Shown: piece by piece, positions 1 to 11,640 of the stretch
How positions within the stretch are numbered: position 1 is the first letter of the stretch
Layout: the number at the start of each line of letters is the position of its first letter
Origin: Mixophyes australis
Lineage: Eukaryota > Chordata > Amphibia > Anura > Limnodynastidae
Assembly: GCA_036250195.1 (NCBI GenBank)
Contig: JAVHZZ010000010.1
Coordinates: 81,761,257-81,825,256 of the forward strand
Reading direction: 5' to 3'
DNA length: 64,000 nt
Made by a program: the position numbers and the translations under genes
The notes under the pieces: generated by a model
Told to the model about the DNA's origin: nothing
The model's database searches: none
What the model saw: the letters and a program-made list of their open reading frames with translations, nothing else

Positions 1-222
1 AATCGCGGGCACCCCCGCCCGAAAATCGCGGCACCCCCGCAACCCCCCCCCCCCCTGAAAATCGCGGGCACCCCCGCCCAAAAATCGCGGCACCCCCCGC
101 GACCCCCCCCCCCCCTGAAAATCGCGGCACACCCCCCCCCCCGAAAATCGCGGCACCCCCGCGACCCCCCCCCCCCCCCCCCCCCCCCCCCCGAGAATCG
201 CGGCACCCCCCCCCCCCTCTTC
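1..222. repeat. C-rich tandem satellite
   Basis: Degenerate tandem copies of a short unit built from AAAATCGCGGCACCCCCGC followed by a run of C. C-tract length varies from unit to unit, up to about 30 C. The window starts inside the array, so its left end is not seen. The array probably lies inside the hAT-type element whose right end follows at position 427. The C runs are prone to slippage and assembly error. Confidence 0.85.
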
Positions 223-427
223 AGTAAAAAAAAATAAAAATTAAAAAAGACAGGAAACTCACCAGTGTAACTGGCTGCACAGCATAACGGGGGAGGGAGC
301 TGGGGAGCGCGCAGCAGAGGTGGCTGGTTCCTCCAGCCACCAAGAAGACAGGGGGAGTCGGGCCGGCCCATATAGCCATCGGCCCTTCTGGCATTTGCCA
401 GAAGTGCCAGATGGCCAGTCCGGCCCT
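223..427. mobile_element. hAT-type transposon, right end only
   Basis: The segment ends in CCAGTCCGGCCCTG at 414-427, preceded by the imperfect hairpin TCTGGCATTTGCCAGA. CAGGGCCGG-type ends are typical of hAT elements, and this layout recurs in vertebrate non-autonomous hATs. The left end lies outside the window, so no target-site duplication can be checked. No transposase is visible. Confidence 0.55.
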
Positions 428-823
428 GCCTCCAAGCCATTGGATTTACTATCCAGTAGTTTTGAGGGTGCAAGCTAAAACTGCCAGCAATGTCTAAACC
501 CCAAAAACGCTGGAAGGTTTGTACAAAAGCATTTTAAAAAAACAAAACCTTTTATTGTTGGTTGTTTTAAATTTGTACTGAAAACCGGTTGGATTTTGAA
601 AAGAAAGCCTATAAAATTCTATCCACTTCCTCATTAACTTTGAATGGGGTTTGAGGAGCTAGTAGATAGGAGAGGAAGATTTGAGAGTTAGTTGGCAGTG
701 AGTACTAATGCATTTTGAGAGGTGTCTTGTTATATATTATTGTCTTATTACTTATTTGTCTATTTGCCTTATAGTTCCCTGTCTTTATTGGTTTAAGTCT
801 AGCGATTGTTTTTTGTGTGTGAG
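428..823. other. no recognised feature
   Basis: AT-rich sequence without a supported ORF, RNA gene or repeat that I recognise. Confidence 0.5.
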
Positions 824-1459
824 CAGAGCCGGATTAAGGGTGGGCTAAAGGGACATGTTCCCCGGGGCCCTATATATAGGGCCCCCAAACAAGAGGTGAA
901 TTTTGCAGCAACACCTGCCCCTGTGTCACCTGTTCTTGGACGTTACTATATGCAGAGGCTCCTGCCTCCTTTAAGAATCACAGCGTTATTACGTCACAGC
1001 TGTGATGCTTAAGGGAATCCAGAGCCTCTCCTGGCATACAGCGCAGATATAAGAAAGTAGCGGCAAGAAAGAAGAGACAAGAAAGAAAAGACAAGCCCTA
1101 AGGTAATTAATTATATCATCAAAGGAGCACTATTATTAATTATTAATCAAGGGGGTACTATTATTAATTAAGAGCATTAAGGGGGCGCTATTATTAATTA
1201 CATTCATCAAGGGGCCACTCTTAATAATTACAAAAATGAAAGGGGCACTATTATTAATTAAGATCATCAAGGGGGCACTGTTATTAATTTAGATAATCAA
1301 GGGGGCACCATTATTTTTTTAGGTAATCAAGGTCCCTAATTGTGTATTCAGAATCATGCGATTCAAAATTGGGTTAGCAACTCTCCCTGAATGATGGCAC
1401 TATGGGCTTAATTTTAGATCATAGTGCCATGGGCCCCAAAATGCTTTAATCCAGCTCTG
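824..1459. mobile_element. non-autonomous hAT-like element (636 bp)
   Basis: Inverted ends CAGAGCCGGATTAAG (left) and CTTTAATCCAGCTCTG (right). The flanking 8-mers TGTGTGAG and TGTGTGCT match at 6 of 8 positions, consistent with a decayed hAT target duplication. The ends match those of the better preserved element at 29408-29790. There is no transposase; the interior holds a 33-bp-scale tandem array. Confidence 0.7.
1108..1330. repeat. about 33-bp minisatellite inside the hAT-like element
   Basis: About seven imperfect copies of a unit resembling ATCAAGGGGGCACTATTATT plus AATTAAG. Units alternate a G-rich block with a TTATTAATTA block. It lies wholly inside the 824-1459 element. Confidence 0.8.
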
Positions 1460-2145
1460 TGTGTGCTTGTGATTGTTGTCTCAGTTTTGTCATTTTATTT
1501 CTGTGTGTTAAGTGTTTTGTGTGCTCTGGATTTTAAGGGTATGGAAAGAGACTGGAGAGAGGGTGACTGCGTGGAGTAGGTAAAGAGGCAGTTAGGGCAA
1601 GAAGGAGCAGAGGAGAGTCATTAAGATTTAGATGAAGCAGGGGCAAAGGAGGGAACTCAGAAAAGTGTGTTCTTGTTTGCACCTACAGAAAAACATTTTA
1701 TATTTTAGGGTATGTGTAGAGTACTACACCGGTTTGCATAGCGCATCAAGCGTGAAATCATTCTGAGCATGCCCGGCAAAATGCGCACACCCATGTGCCT
1801 ATGCAGATCAGATTTCCGTGATTCTGGCACTTACACATGCTTACACCTGGACAGGCGGGATAGGAGATAGTAGGGACCCTCTAATGTAGGCTGAGCACAG
1901 TAAGAGTGTGTTCACGCAATTGCGAATAGATGCAGACCAGGACACAGACGCATATATGCTTGCACAATCCATAATATTTGCAAGTAGTGACGAGCAGGTG
2001 CAAATAATGGACAATGATGATGAGGATGATGATGGTCGCCAGCAATAGCAAACCGCTTCGGATGTTTCCAAATGCTAATCTGACACTAATAGGGTGCTAT
2101 TGGGTGCATGTTTAAGAAAAAAAAATTAATGTATGTAAGACGGGG
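1460..2145. other. no recognised feature
   Basis: No convincing gene. A GATGATGAGGATGATGATGG run occurs near 2014. Part of 1720-1850 weakly resembles text near 8610-8700, but the similarity is too low to define a repeat by eye. Confidence 0.4.
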
Positions 2146-2449
2146 GTATATTTACTAAACTGCAGGTTTGAAAAAGTGGAGATGTTGCCTATAGCAATCA
2201 ACCAGATTCTATGGGTTAGATTTACTAAGCTGCGGGTTTGAAAAAGTGGGGATGTTGCCTATAGCAACCAATCAGATTCTAGCTTTAATTTATTTAGTAC
2301 CTTCTACAAAATGACAGCTAGAATCTGATTGGTTGCTATAGACAACATCCCCACTTTTTCAAACCCGCAGCTTAGTAAATCTAGCCCTAAGTGTCATTTT
2401 GTAGAATGTACTAAATAAATGATAACTAGTTTAATAAATATACCCTATG
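2146..2449. mobile_element. fold-back MITE nested inside another copy of the same family
   Basis: A complete palindromic copy occupies 2213-2387: left arm GGGTTAGATTTACTAAGCTG, right arm CAGCTTAGTAAATCTAGCCC, arms covering nearly the whole element. It interrupts an older copy whose left arm is 2146-2212 (GGTATATTTACTAAACTG) and whose right arm resumes at about 2391 and ends near 2449 (ATAAATATACCC). Non-coding. Other copies lie at 19857, 20371, 35601 and 53981. Confidence 0.8.
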
Positions 2450-3618
2450 AAGTTTTTTCTCCTGTATTAGAGAGGTCTTTGACCTTTTATTGATGCCTAG
2501 TAGCGAACACTTTTTTTTAGGAACAAAAGAAATGGTTGTAAACATGGGCATTAGTGCGGGGGACATAAGTCTGGAGTAAACCTGAGTCATATGCTAGTGG
2601 TAGAGACCTGCATGTATGTTGCAGCTTTGAATATGCCAAAAATGATAATGTTTTAGCGCACACTATTTTCAGCTGAAATTTGGGGCACATCATCCCCTTT
2701 ATTTTGCTTTTGAAGAGTTGGTTCTTTATTATACACAATAAAAATAATGGATTGTTTCTATGTAAAAAGTACAAATGTGGATGTAAACAGTTACTTTTAA
2801 CATAATTCAGAGATTCTATTTTCAGTTTTACGAGTTTAATTTGTAACAGACAATATTTAGTTTAGTAATTTATAAACTTCTACCAGAAGTTAATGTTTTA
2901 TTTTTTTATACTATTGGGCAATATAATAATTGTTAAGGTGGTGCAAATCATAAAGAAAAGTTTAGTCAATGTAGTGTTATTTACTATAACCAAATTGAAA
3001 TCTAGCAATGCTTTTGTTACCAAAATGGAACAAACTCATACAACATGCATTGTGTGTGCATTTTAGCTCATGAAAATGCATTTTTTTAACACAGAATGGC
3101 GTCCTTATTTAGCCATTTAATTGGCATCAGTTTCCTGCTTAATACTTTCTAAGAATAAGTTTAAGGAGAAAGCGCTCTGAGCTCTCTATCAATAGACAGG
3201 GAAGAGTGGGACGCTATTGAATTGCAAATTGTGCTTAATTTGAATGCATGCTGCTCTGTATGCCCGGACGCCTGCAGACACACACCAAGAGCGTATGTCT
3301 GCAATAACAAAAAGCGGTACTTAAGAAAAATGTGACATTGGTCCAAGCAGAAGGATAAATAACTTTAGTTCAGGCTGTCACTTTAGGTTTAGAATGAAAT
3401 AATTGTAAAAGGGAATCCAAGAGTTCGAACCCCACCTGAAGACAGTCATTATAGAGTGCATTTTGCAATGCTCATTTGCATGCAGCACCATTTGCAGATC
3501 TAAGAAAAGGATATATATGAAGTGATAAAATATCTGTAAGAACAATACAGTGCTAATGGTTGAAATGGTTTTCATATTTTACTTTTGGCAAAGAAAGTCA
3601 AGAAAAGTTGTCCTAGGA

Positions 3619-3619
<1 letters not shown>
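2450..3619. other. no recognised feature
   Basis: AT-rich unique-looking sequence. All ORFs are short and lack recognisable domains. Confidence 0.5.
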
Positions 3620-3667
<48 letters not shown>

Positions 3668-3708
3668 TATTAATATTATTTGTATTATTATTATTATTAT
3701 ATCTTTTA
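3620..3708. repeat. (ATT)n microsatellite
   Basis: About 25-30 near-perfect ATT triplets with a few interruptions towards the right end. The poly-Ile, poly-Tyr and poly-Asn ORFs over it are artefacts of the repeat. Confidence 0.95.
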
Positions 3709-3930
3709 TTTATAATACACATACTACTCAGCGCAGTACATTGGGGGTTTTGATGCAAACAAATAACAAACAACAACATGAAACAGAGGTAAACCACTTG
3801 GCATGGGAGGAAGTGGAATAACAATTGTAGCTGATGGCAAAAATACTTCTTCATGGATATAGTCACTGTGCTAATCTTTGGCCCCAGAGAGTTTATTGGA
3901 TACAATGTTGGATACGGGTACTGTGAAGTT

Positions 3931-4600
3931 GGTAATACCAGGTACAGCACTAGTTCCTGGCTCTGGGTGATTGGTATTTACAGGTACTAGTTTCTGGCTC
4001 TAGCCAGTTGATGCTATAGGGAAGCAGCAATTCCAGGCATTTAGTAATAACAGGTACAGTGCTAGTTTCTGGCTCCAGGTACTTTGTAATACCAGGTACA
4101 GCACTATATTCTGGCTCTGGGTCGTTGGTATTTACAGGTACTAGTTTCTGGCTCTAGCCAGATGATGTTATAGACGAAGCAGCAATTCCAGGCAGTTGGT
4201 AATTACAGGTACAGTGCTAGTTTCTGGCTCCAGGTACTTTGTAATACCAGGTACAGGAGTATATTCTGGCTCTGGGTGGTTGGTATTTACAGGTACTAGT
4301 TTCTGGCTCTAGCCAGATGATGTTATAGACAGAGCAGCAATTCCAGGCAGTTGGTAATTACAGGTACAGTGCTAGTTTATGGCTCCAGGTACTTTGTAAT
4401 ACCAGATACAGCACTAGTTCCTGGCTGTGGGTGGTTGATATTTACAGGTACTAGTTTCTGGCTCTAGCCAGATGATGTTATAGACAGAGCAGCATTCCAA
4501 GCAGTTGGTAATTACAGGTACAGTGCTAGTTTCTGGCTCCAGGTACTTTGTAATACCAGGTACACTTGTTCTTGGCTCTGGGAAGTCGGCGATTACAGGC
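3931..4600. repeat. 154-bp tandem array with internal sub-repeats
   Basis: The word TAATACCAGGTACA starts near 3933, 4087, 4242, 4397 and 4551, giving a period of 154-155 bp and a little over four copies. Each unit is itself built from three related blocks of about 50 bp carrying GGTAC(AGTG)CTAGTTTCTGGCTC, so this is a higher-order repeat. No ORF runs through it. Confidence 0.9.
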
Positions 4601-5077
4601 AGTGAATCAAATCAAATTTAAATCACATTCCGTATTTAGATACTCATTCCTTTTTAGTGTAGAATTTACTGTAGTTAAAAGTATCATAAATGACTTGTTT
4701 TCCCAATAACGGTATTGCTGTAACAGTAACAGTCATTACAAAACAATGTAGTGGCAAGATGAAGGAGAGCGGAATGGATCTCAAAGGTGTAACCATAACC
4801 ATAGAGGTCCATTGAAGAGCATAGATTTGGCAGTCTAGGGGTTCATGTGCCTCTAAGGTTTCCTCAGCAGGGCTTGCACTGGTTATGCTGAGGAGACCCT
4901 TTACCTTCACACTGCTGCCTCTTACCTTGGCAGGCGGGAGGTGTGGGTGGTATCCTCACCTCAGCTCTTCAAAACTGGGAGTGTGGTTCCTGGCTGTGAC
5001 ACCAAGCACCTCACTCCCAGCGTAACACTGACATGGAAGAGCAGCAGCCAGCAGTCTCACATCAGAGGCTGTTTCTC

Positions 5078-5082
<5 letters not shown>
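4601..5082. other. no recognised feature
   Basis: No supported gene. The stretch 4905-5080 is relatively GC-rich and may be an old repeat. Confidence 0.4.
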
Positions 5083-5121
<39 letters not shown>

Positions 5122-5575
5122 TGTCTAGTGGCGTGTGTTAGTCTGTCTGTCTGTGTGTGTGTGTGGAAAATATAAAACCAAGCTGCAGCGCCACCTGCTG
5201 GGCGGAGTTATACACTGACCTACTAAATTCTTAGTGTGTGTGGGAAAAAAAAATCAGAAAGGGCTGAATTTTGGTATACTAAGATGTTTTTAATTTGTTA
5301 ATTTAATTTGTTAATTGTTAAAAGTGTTTATAAAGATTTAAAAAAAATATATATATATATATTTCTTGAAGGAGAAGTGACAGTGGGGAGTGGTTGGTGG
5401 TTGCCGGGGGTGATAGTGGGGAGTGGTTGGTGGCTGAGACCTGGGCTATGGCCCAAATGCATGACAAGAACCTTTTTAACACCTTAAGTAGCTTAATTTG
5501 ACTAGAATGCATGATGCATCATGCACAGGTTAACTTGTATGCACAGGTTAACTTGTATATATATATATACATGCA
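5083..5575 (-). mobile_element. (TA)n-flanked interspersed repeat, copy 1 (truncated)
   Basis: A (TA)n tract at about 5083-5112 is followed by the 3' end of the family (TCTAGTGGCGTGTGT; CGCCACCTGCTGGGCGGAG), then the GTTGCCGGGGG minisatellite block, CTTAAGTAGCTTAATTTGAC, and the 5' hairpin end with TGCAGGTTAAC-type sequence, ending in TATATATATATA at about 5558. The 5' tip ATGCACAGGTTAACTTGT is duplicated. Compared with the copy at 19044 the middle is deleted. Non-coding; class uncertain (possibly Helitron-like). Confidence 0.65.
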
Positions 5576-6514
5576 CATATACATATTTAAGATCCCTGTC
5601 CTTTCTGACCACATATGGCACACATTATATGTATTATGTGTCAGGATTTTTGGAAACGCTTTTCACAAATGTTTTTTTTTCTATAGGTGACCTGAATTCT
5701 GTCACCCAGAACATCAAAGAGATCCTGATCTAGTACAGGATCGTCAGATGTTTCTGGAGGGTGTGCTGGGTTTCATTAAAGGTTTGAGAGATGGTTTTTT
5801 CTTTGTTGTTCATGCAGTAGTGGAGCTATGTCAGTAAATGGTTCATTCTATGGGTCCCAGAGCAGATTCTCAACATTTCCAAAGACAATTTCTATTGCAG
5901 AACTACTTAGTCATAAAAGGAAAACACATTGCTCCTATTCCTGTCTCCATTCTCTGGATGGCAATATAATGTCAGGCTTGCTATGGAGTTCTTCCAGTTC
6001 ATTGACGACATTGGTTTGAATGCAGATCTTTAATTATCATCCGCTGTGAGAGTTTGTTAGTAATGTAATTAAGGTTAAGGATACTGTACATTGTATTTGT
6101 AAGAGCCGTCTCTTAGAAAGATACTACAGCTTAAAATGCAGGTCACTGGTGTGATAGTGAAAGTGTTATTATAACGAGGGCGTGTGTTGTTCCGTGTGCA
6201 GGGTGAAAGGGAGTCTGTTCCCAATGCACTTGATTCAACTGTTGCCCTTTCAGGTAGTAGTTCAATTTGAGGGAGAGCAGAGAGTGGTGAAAGAAAGGGA
6301 GCTAATAGATCAAATGCTGTTAAAAGATTATTAGTATAAAAAGAAATTGCACTTACAGAATATTGGTGAACCATTAAAGTAAAGGCAACCCAAAGCCATT
6401 GCCCCTAGCTACGTGTTCTGGAGTGATCTTCTTCTACAGACAATGGGAGACAGAATTTAATCTGTCAGCGCCTTTCTTTTCAATGCTTTTTTCTCTCCAT
6501 CAAGCTTTAAAAAG
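5576..6514. other. no recognised feature
   Basis: Mixed-composition sequence with short ORFs only and no domain similarity that I can see. Confidence 0.5.
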
Positions 6515-6819
6515 CAGGGGCAAACGCAGGATTTGTAGGGGGGGGGGGGCGTTCCACACCACGCCGCCAGTGGGCGTGACCAGCATGTATGGGGGTGTGG
6601 CTATAGTTTTAGAAAGTGCTTGGCTGCTCTCCAACTCTTCCTATCCCCAAATTATACATGGGCAATGCTGCGTGCACTACTGTTAGGTGCACACAATTCT
6701 CCCTTTTCAGGCAGAGCGGTGTGAAGCGGGAGCAGGGTCCAGCCATCTCAATTATACAGTGCTCCAGGCTTGGAGGGGGGTTTCCAGGCACTAGGTAAAC
6801 CCCCCTCGGTTTGCCTATG
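6515..6819. mobile_element. non-autonomous DNA transposon (CAGGGGCAAACGCAGG family)
   Basis: The left end CAGGGGCAAACGCAGGATTT leads into a G run. The right end has a GGTTTCCAGGCACTAGGTAA hairpin followed by CCCCCCTCGGTTTGCC, an imperfect inverted copy of the left end. No clear target duplication is visible, so the right boundary is approximate. Non-coding. Confidence 0.6.
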
Positions 6820-7732
6820 AAGAGTGCTACATATATTGAAATGAATACACTTTTGTGCACTTTTGTCTTTAATTACTCCTTTTTTATTCACTTTGCACAG
6901 AAAATATCTGGCTGTATGCAAGGGTGGTGTTACAAATGGGACGGTGTAAAGAGAGAACACTGTACCACTAACAGACAAAAAAAAGTGCTGTGTCAAAAAC
7001 TGAAATGGGCAAAGGAAAACCTTTACAAAAACAACAGAATGTTGTCAGTGCTTATAGTAGGGAGGTAATTGTACATGATTGTAACTGTATTTCAGTGATG
7101 TCTGAAGTATAGATGTAGGGACTCGCACAGAATAAAGATCAAGACATGAGCCTATACCTTAATTTGTATTGACAAGGATAAGCGCTGACAATTATTCTTT
7201 TTTTTGCTTTCATATAGTGCATTCCATGCAGCTGGTCCAGTGAGAAATGCAGGTGAGACTAATTGAAGTCATATTTCTTTTCCAGTTAACTGAATGTACT
7301 GGAACATTTATCATGTACAGATTTCTCTGTCCTAAACACTGGTGGAAGGTTGGAAACTCTGACTGATGTGTTCATAAGAGTCAAATAAAAGTACAATATA
7401 ATATCCAGACTGGACTCTGAAAGATGAAGTGTAACACCCCTGAAAGGCCACACACAGACGCATCTGTACACAGCTTCCTGCCTCAGAGGGAGCTCTGATT
7501 TGCTTGGTCGACGAATATCCAAACTTACCAAGTTTTTCCTCTTTCCCACAAGGATATCCTGGAGGGGAGGTGAAGTGTGAGGACAGATGGGGGTGGGGCA
7601 CGGGGAATCTTGTCATTTTAGCCTCGCCCCAGTATGTAATTATGCCCAACATTCAGTGTGAGCGCAGCTGGGAGGGAGGGAGCCGGATTGCCGCCGCAAA
7701 GAGATAAGATTTTTTTTGTTCTTCTTTCTGCC
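6820..7732. other. mostly unrecognised; short shared repeat at about 7176-7240
   Basis: AAGGATAAGCGCTGACAA and CCATGCAGCTGGT near 7176-7240 recur in the same order near 30486-30555, so this is a fragment of an interspersed repeat. Nothing else here is recognised. Confidence 0.45.
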
Positions 7733-7812
7733 TGGCCCTGTCTATGGGCCCCCTATGCCCGTGGGGGCCCCAGGGCAATTGCCCAGGCTGCCCATGCGGA
7801 AAGACGGCCCTA
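7733..7812. mobile_element. hAT-type element, right-end fragment
   Basis: GGGCCCCCTATGCCCGTGGG followed by GCCCCAGGGCAATTGCCCAGG and ending GACGGCCC. It matches the right ends of the elements at 31621-32371 and 61554-62017. No matching left end is present upstream, so this is a fragment. Confidence 0.65.
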
Positions 7813-8945
7813 AGTTTGTGTCTTTACAATAGTTATGTTTGGGATCTGTAGCTAATGACCCTTCCAAGTTTGGAAAATCATGATGTGCAACATCTTTATG
7901 AGTATTTAATAATAAGAGAAACCAGGGCTTTGGCTGAGTCTGTCACATCAGAAATAAACTAATTATATTAAGTTTTAATTTCGTTGCCTCGAAGGACTCC
8001 AAAGCAGCTTAGAATTAGACCTCCCTATACAGCTGAGCAGAGACAGGATAAGAAAACACCTTTGAGCGTATATAATGTAGCCACGCCTCTTCCTCTGTGT
8101 CTTTGAACTTCATAAGCTGCCTCTGAAAGATATAAAAACAACAAGGGTGGGAATATTGGGGCTGCCATGGGGTCATTCAGGGAAACAAAATTAGCATAAA
8201 GAACCTAATTCATTACAGAACGCAAAATGAACCCAGTTTGCTTGTTTTTAAATTAAACAGAAATTGCAGACATTCAAGTTCAAGCGGATCTGAAGAAACG
8301 TTTCCAGTTTAATACTGTTGTAAGTACGCTCTGCCTATACGGCACATGCCGTATGAAGACAGACACAGCACAAAGCACATGTGCAAAATAAAGTCCCATC
8401 AGAGCACACAGATAAAAAAAAAATATTATTAAATACGTTAATACCTGTTAATAACAATCATTCATAAAAATATTTCTACTGTATATATATTTTTTTACCA
8501 TGAAATACTGTTATCATGATGTTATTAATGCCTACTGTACATAAAATGGATTTTACAGTTGCTATTAATTGCAAACAGATGTTATATCATGCATATGCGA
8601 CCATCATCACGAGTAATCGGCACTTACACCTGCCCTGTAGCTGGTACAAGTGATACTGCTAAAAATCACATAACTGAGAGATGCTCAGAGCTTTAATCAT
8701 CTGTTGCTGCATGCGCTCCACCTTGGCACGCCCTTACTGTACATTGCCTACTTCCTTCCCCTGCTCCACCCTTTAAATGATAGGCTGTCAGAAGTGTCCT
8801 TTGTATTCGAAGATTAATTGCTTGAACTTGCGTTCACTAACGCATAGCCCGTTTGTAAGCAGAGCAATTTTATGCGAAATACGGCACTGATTATGATATG
8901 CATTTCTTAATGAATCAGAATCAATTTATTTCCTCTTCAGACACC
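7813..8945. other. unrecognised; diverged repeat at about 8610-8870
   Basis: The stretch AGGCTGTCAGAAGTGTCCTT (near 8785) corresponds to AAGCTGTCATAAGTGTCCTT near 32607, and flanking words also align, so both are diverged copies of one repeat. No ORF supports a gene. Confidence 0.45.
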
Positions 8946-9148
8946 AACGAACGACATCTCTAACGAATGCGATGTACCCAAGAGTTTTCCGTCCACGCCC
9001 GGATCCCTAGGACCCGAGGCCCGCCACCAAGCTACCCTATCGTTGCTAAACTCCTGTAAGCATTCCTTATACCAAGCCATGCCCTCATCCCTCATATGAA
9101 CACCATCCTACCTATAGAAGGGGGTTCTCAAATCCAATGAGCAGGTGC

Positions 9149-9385
9149 TCAAACCGCAAGCCACTTAGAGAGCGAGTGAACCAGACTACCAAAGCACCAC
9201 CTTTCTTCCTGCCTTTGACCTATCCAATTAACCACTACCGACCCCGGAAATAAAGATGCATCCCTTGCTGCCGAATGCAATGCAGCCCAATGAACGTATG
9301 AGTGTCCTAGCACCCAAATATGCCACGTGGTCCAGTGGTCTGTAAAGGCAGGAAAGCACAACAAAACATTAGGATAAATAAGCAA
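9149..9385 (-). pseudogene. SGNH/GDSL-type hydrolase remnant of Ngaro-like element
   Basis: The minus frame contains IWVLGHSYVHW, with the GHS motif at about residues 27-29 (Ser codon at 9299-9301). This resembles the WxLGHS block that opens the SGNH hydrolase domain found downstream of the recombinase in Ngaro-type elements. Downstream sequence to about 8950 has stops, and no clean GND or DxxH catalytic block is seen. The role of this hydrolase in transposition is not established. It follows the recombinase remnant, which supports the assignment more than the motif alone. The frame could overlap a different decayed domain, but the position and motif agree. Confidence 0.6.
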
Positions 9386-9699
9386 CGGTAGTCAAACTTC
9401 CTAGTGATTGAAAATGAAAATGAAAAAGAGTAAGAAAAGGAAGCATTAAGGTTCGTTGAGACCACACATACTCCGCACCCACCGCAGAAGCCTTCCACCA
9501 GAGGTGTACATGCTCACAAAAGCTAAAAAGAGAAACAAAGAGGGGAGCAGCAACACAAGCAAAGGTAAAACCATAAAACCTTGTGGTGCCAAGTGCCAAT
9601 CAGGCCCACTTTTTAGAAGAAGAAATGGACAAAGCCCTTCGCGCCCTACCTCCATACACAACAAGCAGCCGAAACCCTGTGTCACCACAGCAGAGAGAA

Positions 9700-10029
9700 T
9701 AAGCGAGGGGAAAAGGCAAGGAAGAAGAGAAGGCTGTACATAACCACTTATACACATTTGATTTCCACCTCCAAGCTCCTGAAATAGCAGGCCAAGACGC
9801 ACCATCACTGCTGCAGATGTGACAGCCCTGATTCGGAAGGAATGGGTGCCGAAATGAAAAATGTCCAGCCCAAGTGCAACCAATTATGCTTGCATACCAC
9901 TAAGCTAATACCTGGAGAGAAAAGAACCAGCCATGGGACCGCAAATTCAAGCCACAGGAGATGGAATCCCTCCTTGTTGCCATCGGCAAAACAGCTCAAC
10001 CATCCTTTGGAAACATTGTAAACCAGCAC
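9700..10029 (-). pseudogene. tyrosine recombinase remnant (YR integrase)
   Basis: Two minus frames give parts of the C-terminal recombinase domain. The frame reading from 9883 has GTHSFRIRAVTSAA, matching the HxxR box of DIRS/Ngaro recombinases (Arg codon near 9833-9835), then LGGGNQMCISGYVQP with the nucleophile-position Tyr near 9740-9742, about 31 residues later as in the family. The frame reading from 10029 contributes HNWLHLGWTFF just upstream, shifted by one frame. In life the enzyme joins the circular cDNA to the chromosome. The gene is broken by a frameshift and stops. Confidence 0.7.
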
Positions 10030-10742
10030 CCTCTACCAAGCTGGTCGGATTTGGTTCTCCTCACTTGACAACATACCGAAGAGGAGAATATCAGTACATG
10101 CTGTGCTAGCATACCTGACAAAGGAGCAGACCTAAAAAAGGCAATTCGTTTCCTCACCCGGAAGGCACAAAATATACAGGACACAAGCAGCGCAATATAA
10201 TACGAACTCATGTGCGTTTCGAACCCTTTTGAAAACCGCTTTCATTAATTTCCGCCAGAAAGAAATTTCCAATGTGACTCATCTGTCCAGGGGGTATCGG
10301 GCGTCCCCTTGCACTCCGCTCCTACCCAAACACACGATACTTCTTCGAGTGGCGGGAGCACAGGATAATTCGGCTAGACCCACTATGCCGGCTGGACCAT
10401 CTGCCTAACCTAAGCGTGACCAGGGGAACCCTTTAGGGAGGCAACAGGAGGCCCTGGGAGCCCGCATTGTAAACCAATTACTTTGGCCCCTGACAAACTT
10501 CCGCCAGAGCATTCTCAATGCCAGGAACGTGCCTGACATGGAAGCAGATATCATAAAACAAAAAACGTGATATCCACCTGCGCTACAGAGTAATTACCGG
10601 AGGCAACATATCCTGATGCCGATAAATGGCCTGCACTACTCTGCAGTTATGACCCCAAAAAAGTATTTTCTTCCCAACAGAATTGTCCACTCCAAGCAAC
10701 ACAGCTCCCACTATTGGGAAGCTCTCTGGGAGAACCTATCTT

Positions 10743-10961
10743 TCAGTCCAGCCAGACTGAACCCATTAGCTGGGCCCCGGTAGAGCACACCAGAACCCGA
10801 CAACATAAGCCCCCCAAACCAGCTGCATTTCCCAAGAGTTCCACCACCCAGCTAGCAAGTGGGGAAGGAGCAGTCCGTAAATGCAATACGTTAACCTCTA
10901 ACAGGGACAGATCCCAAACTGAGAAATCTTCTCGGATCACAGTATAAAAATGGATACACAA
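10743..10961 (-). pseudogene. RNase H remnant of Ngaro-like element
   Basis: The minus frame carries EDFSVWDLSLLEVNVLHL followed by LLGNAAGLGG. This matches the RNase H start of DIRS/Ngaro polyproteins, where a W-x(n)-F/L segment precedes an F-T-D-A-A-G-x-x-G-F/G motif; here the catalytic-position Asp appears replaced (LGN), so the active site is lost. It lies between the RT remnant (upstream on this strand) and the recombinase remnant. Confidence 0.55.
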
Positions 10962-10999
10962 TGAGGGAGGTTGCGCTCAGCCATCGCCAGTTTGACCGT

Positions 11000-11640
11000 C
11001 CGACACTTGAAAAGTCCCACTATGGATTGGGTCTGCTGCAAAGGTACTCACTAGTACTCTATCACTGCAGCTATCAGAGTGCGCAGCTTCCTCAACTTCC
11101 TAAGGAGAGCCTACAAAGGCCCAAGACCGTGTCTATCTCGATGCCCCAGTACGACCCCCATATTGTCAAAACCATCCGCCTGCTAGAGTGCGACTAGGAC
11201 AACCCAAGAAGGGAAACAGGCCTCTACCTAAAACAAATTTCTTTGCATATCAGGACCATAACGGGACCCATGCCCAAAAAAATCCTCCATGTAATTGGCG
11301 TCGCCATCATGGACTGAACCCACCTAGCTGGACCGGTGTAGGATGACTTTCCACCCTCAAAGAAAACGCAGTAGACTGGGCATAACATAGATAAGCACTA
11401 GACCACCTAACGGCCATTGCTTATCCCCTCACTCTGTCTATGCAGCTTAAAAAGATTGGTACCACACTGCAGCAGTTCTAAGGGATCGCCTCACTCACTG
11501 CTGCATCCCATGGGAATCACAGGTACTGTATCCGCAGCCTTCGTAGGAACAACCCTGACTGGGCAACCACCCATTCCTGATAAGTGGAGGATGCGAAAGG
11601 TCCGCACATACCTCCAACGCAATCTCCTTGTGAACTTCGC
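11000..11640 (-). pseudogene. reverse transcriptase remnant of Ngaro-like element
   Basis: Pieces in several minus frames follow the DIRS/Ngaro RT layout. Near 11640-11560 is a KEIALEV...SHPPL-like segment corresponding to the region before the first RT motif. Near 11490-11440 is a VWYQSF segment. Near 11147-11131 is GIEIDTVLGLCRL, the motif in which family members read LGIEID. Near 11040-10980 is QSIVGLF. The YxDD-type catalytic box could not be found, and stops and shifts occur throughout. Confidence 0.6.

Noticed and set aside
3550..3950. Frames with poly-Ile, poly-Tyr and poly-Asn
   Set aside because: They are readings of the ATT microsatellite.
9446..9883. 145-codon minus frame as an intact gene
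   Set aside because: Only its first about 50 residues match the recombinase; the rest is a chance extension, and the upstream domain is in another frame.
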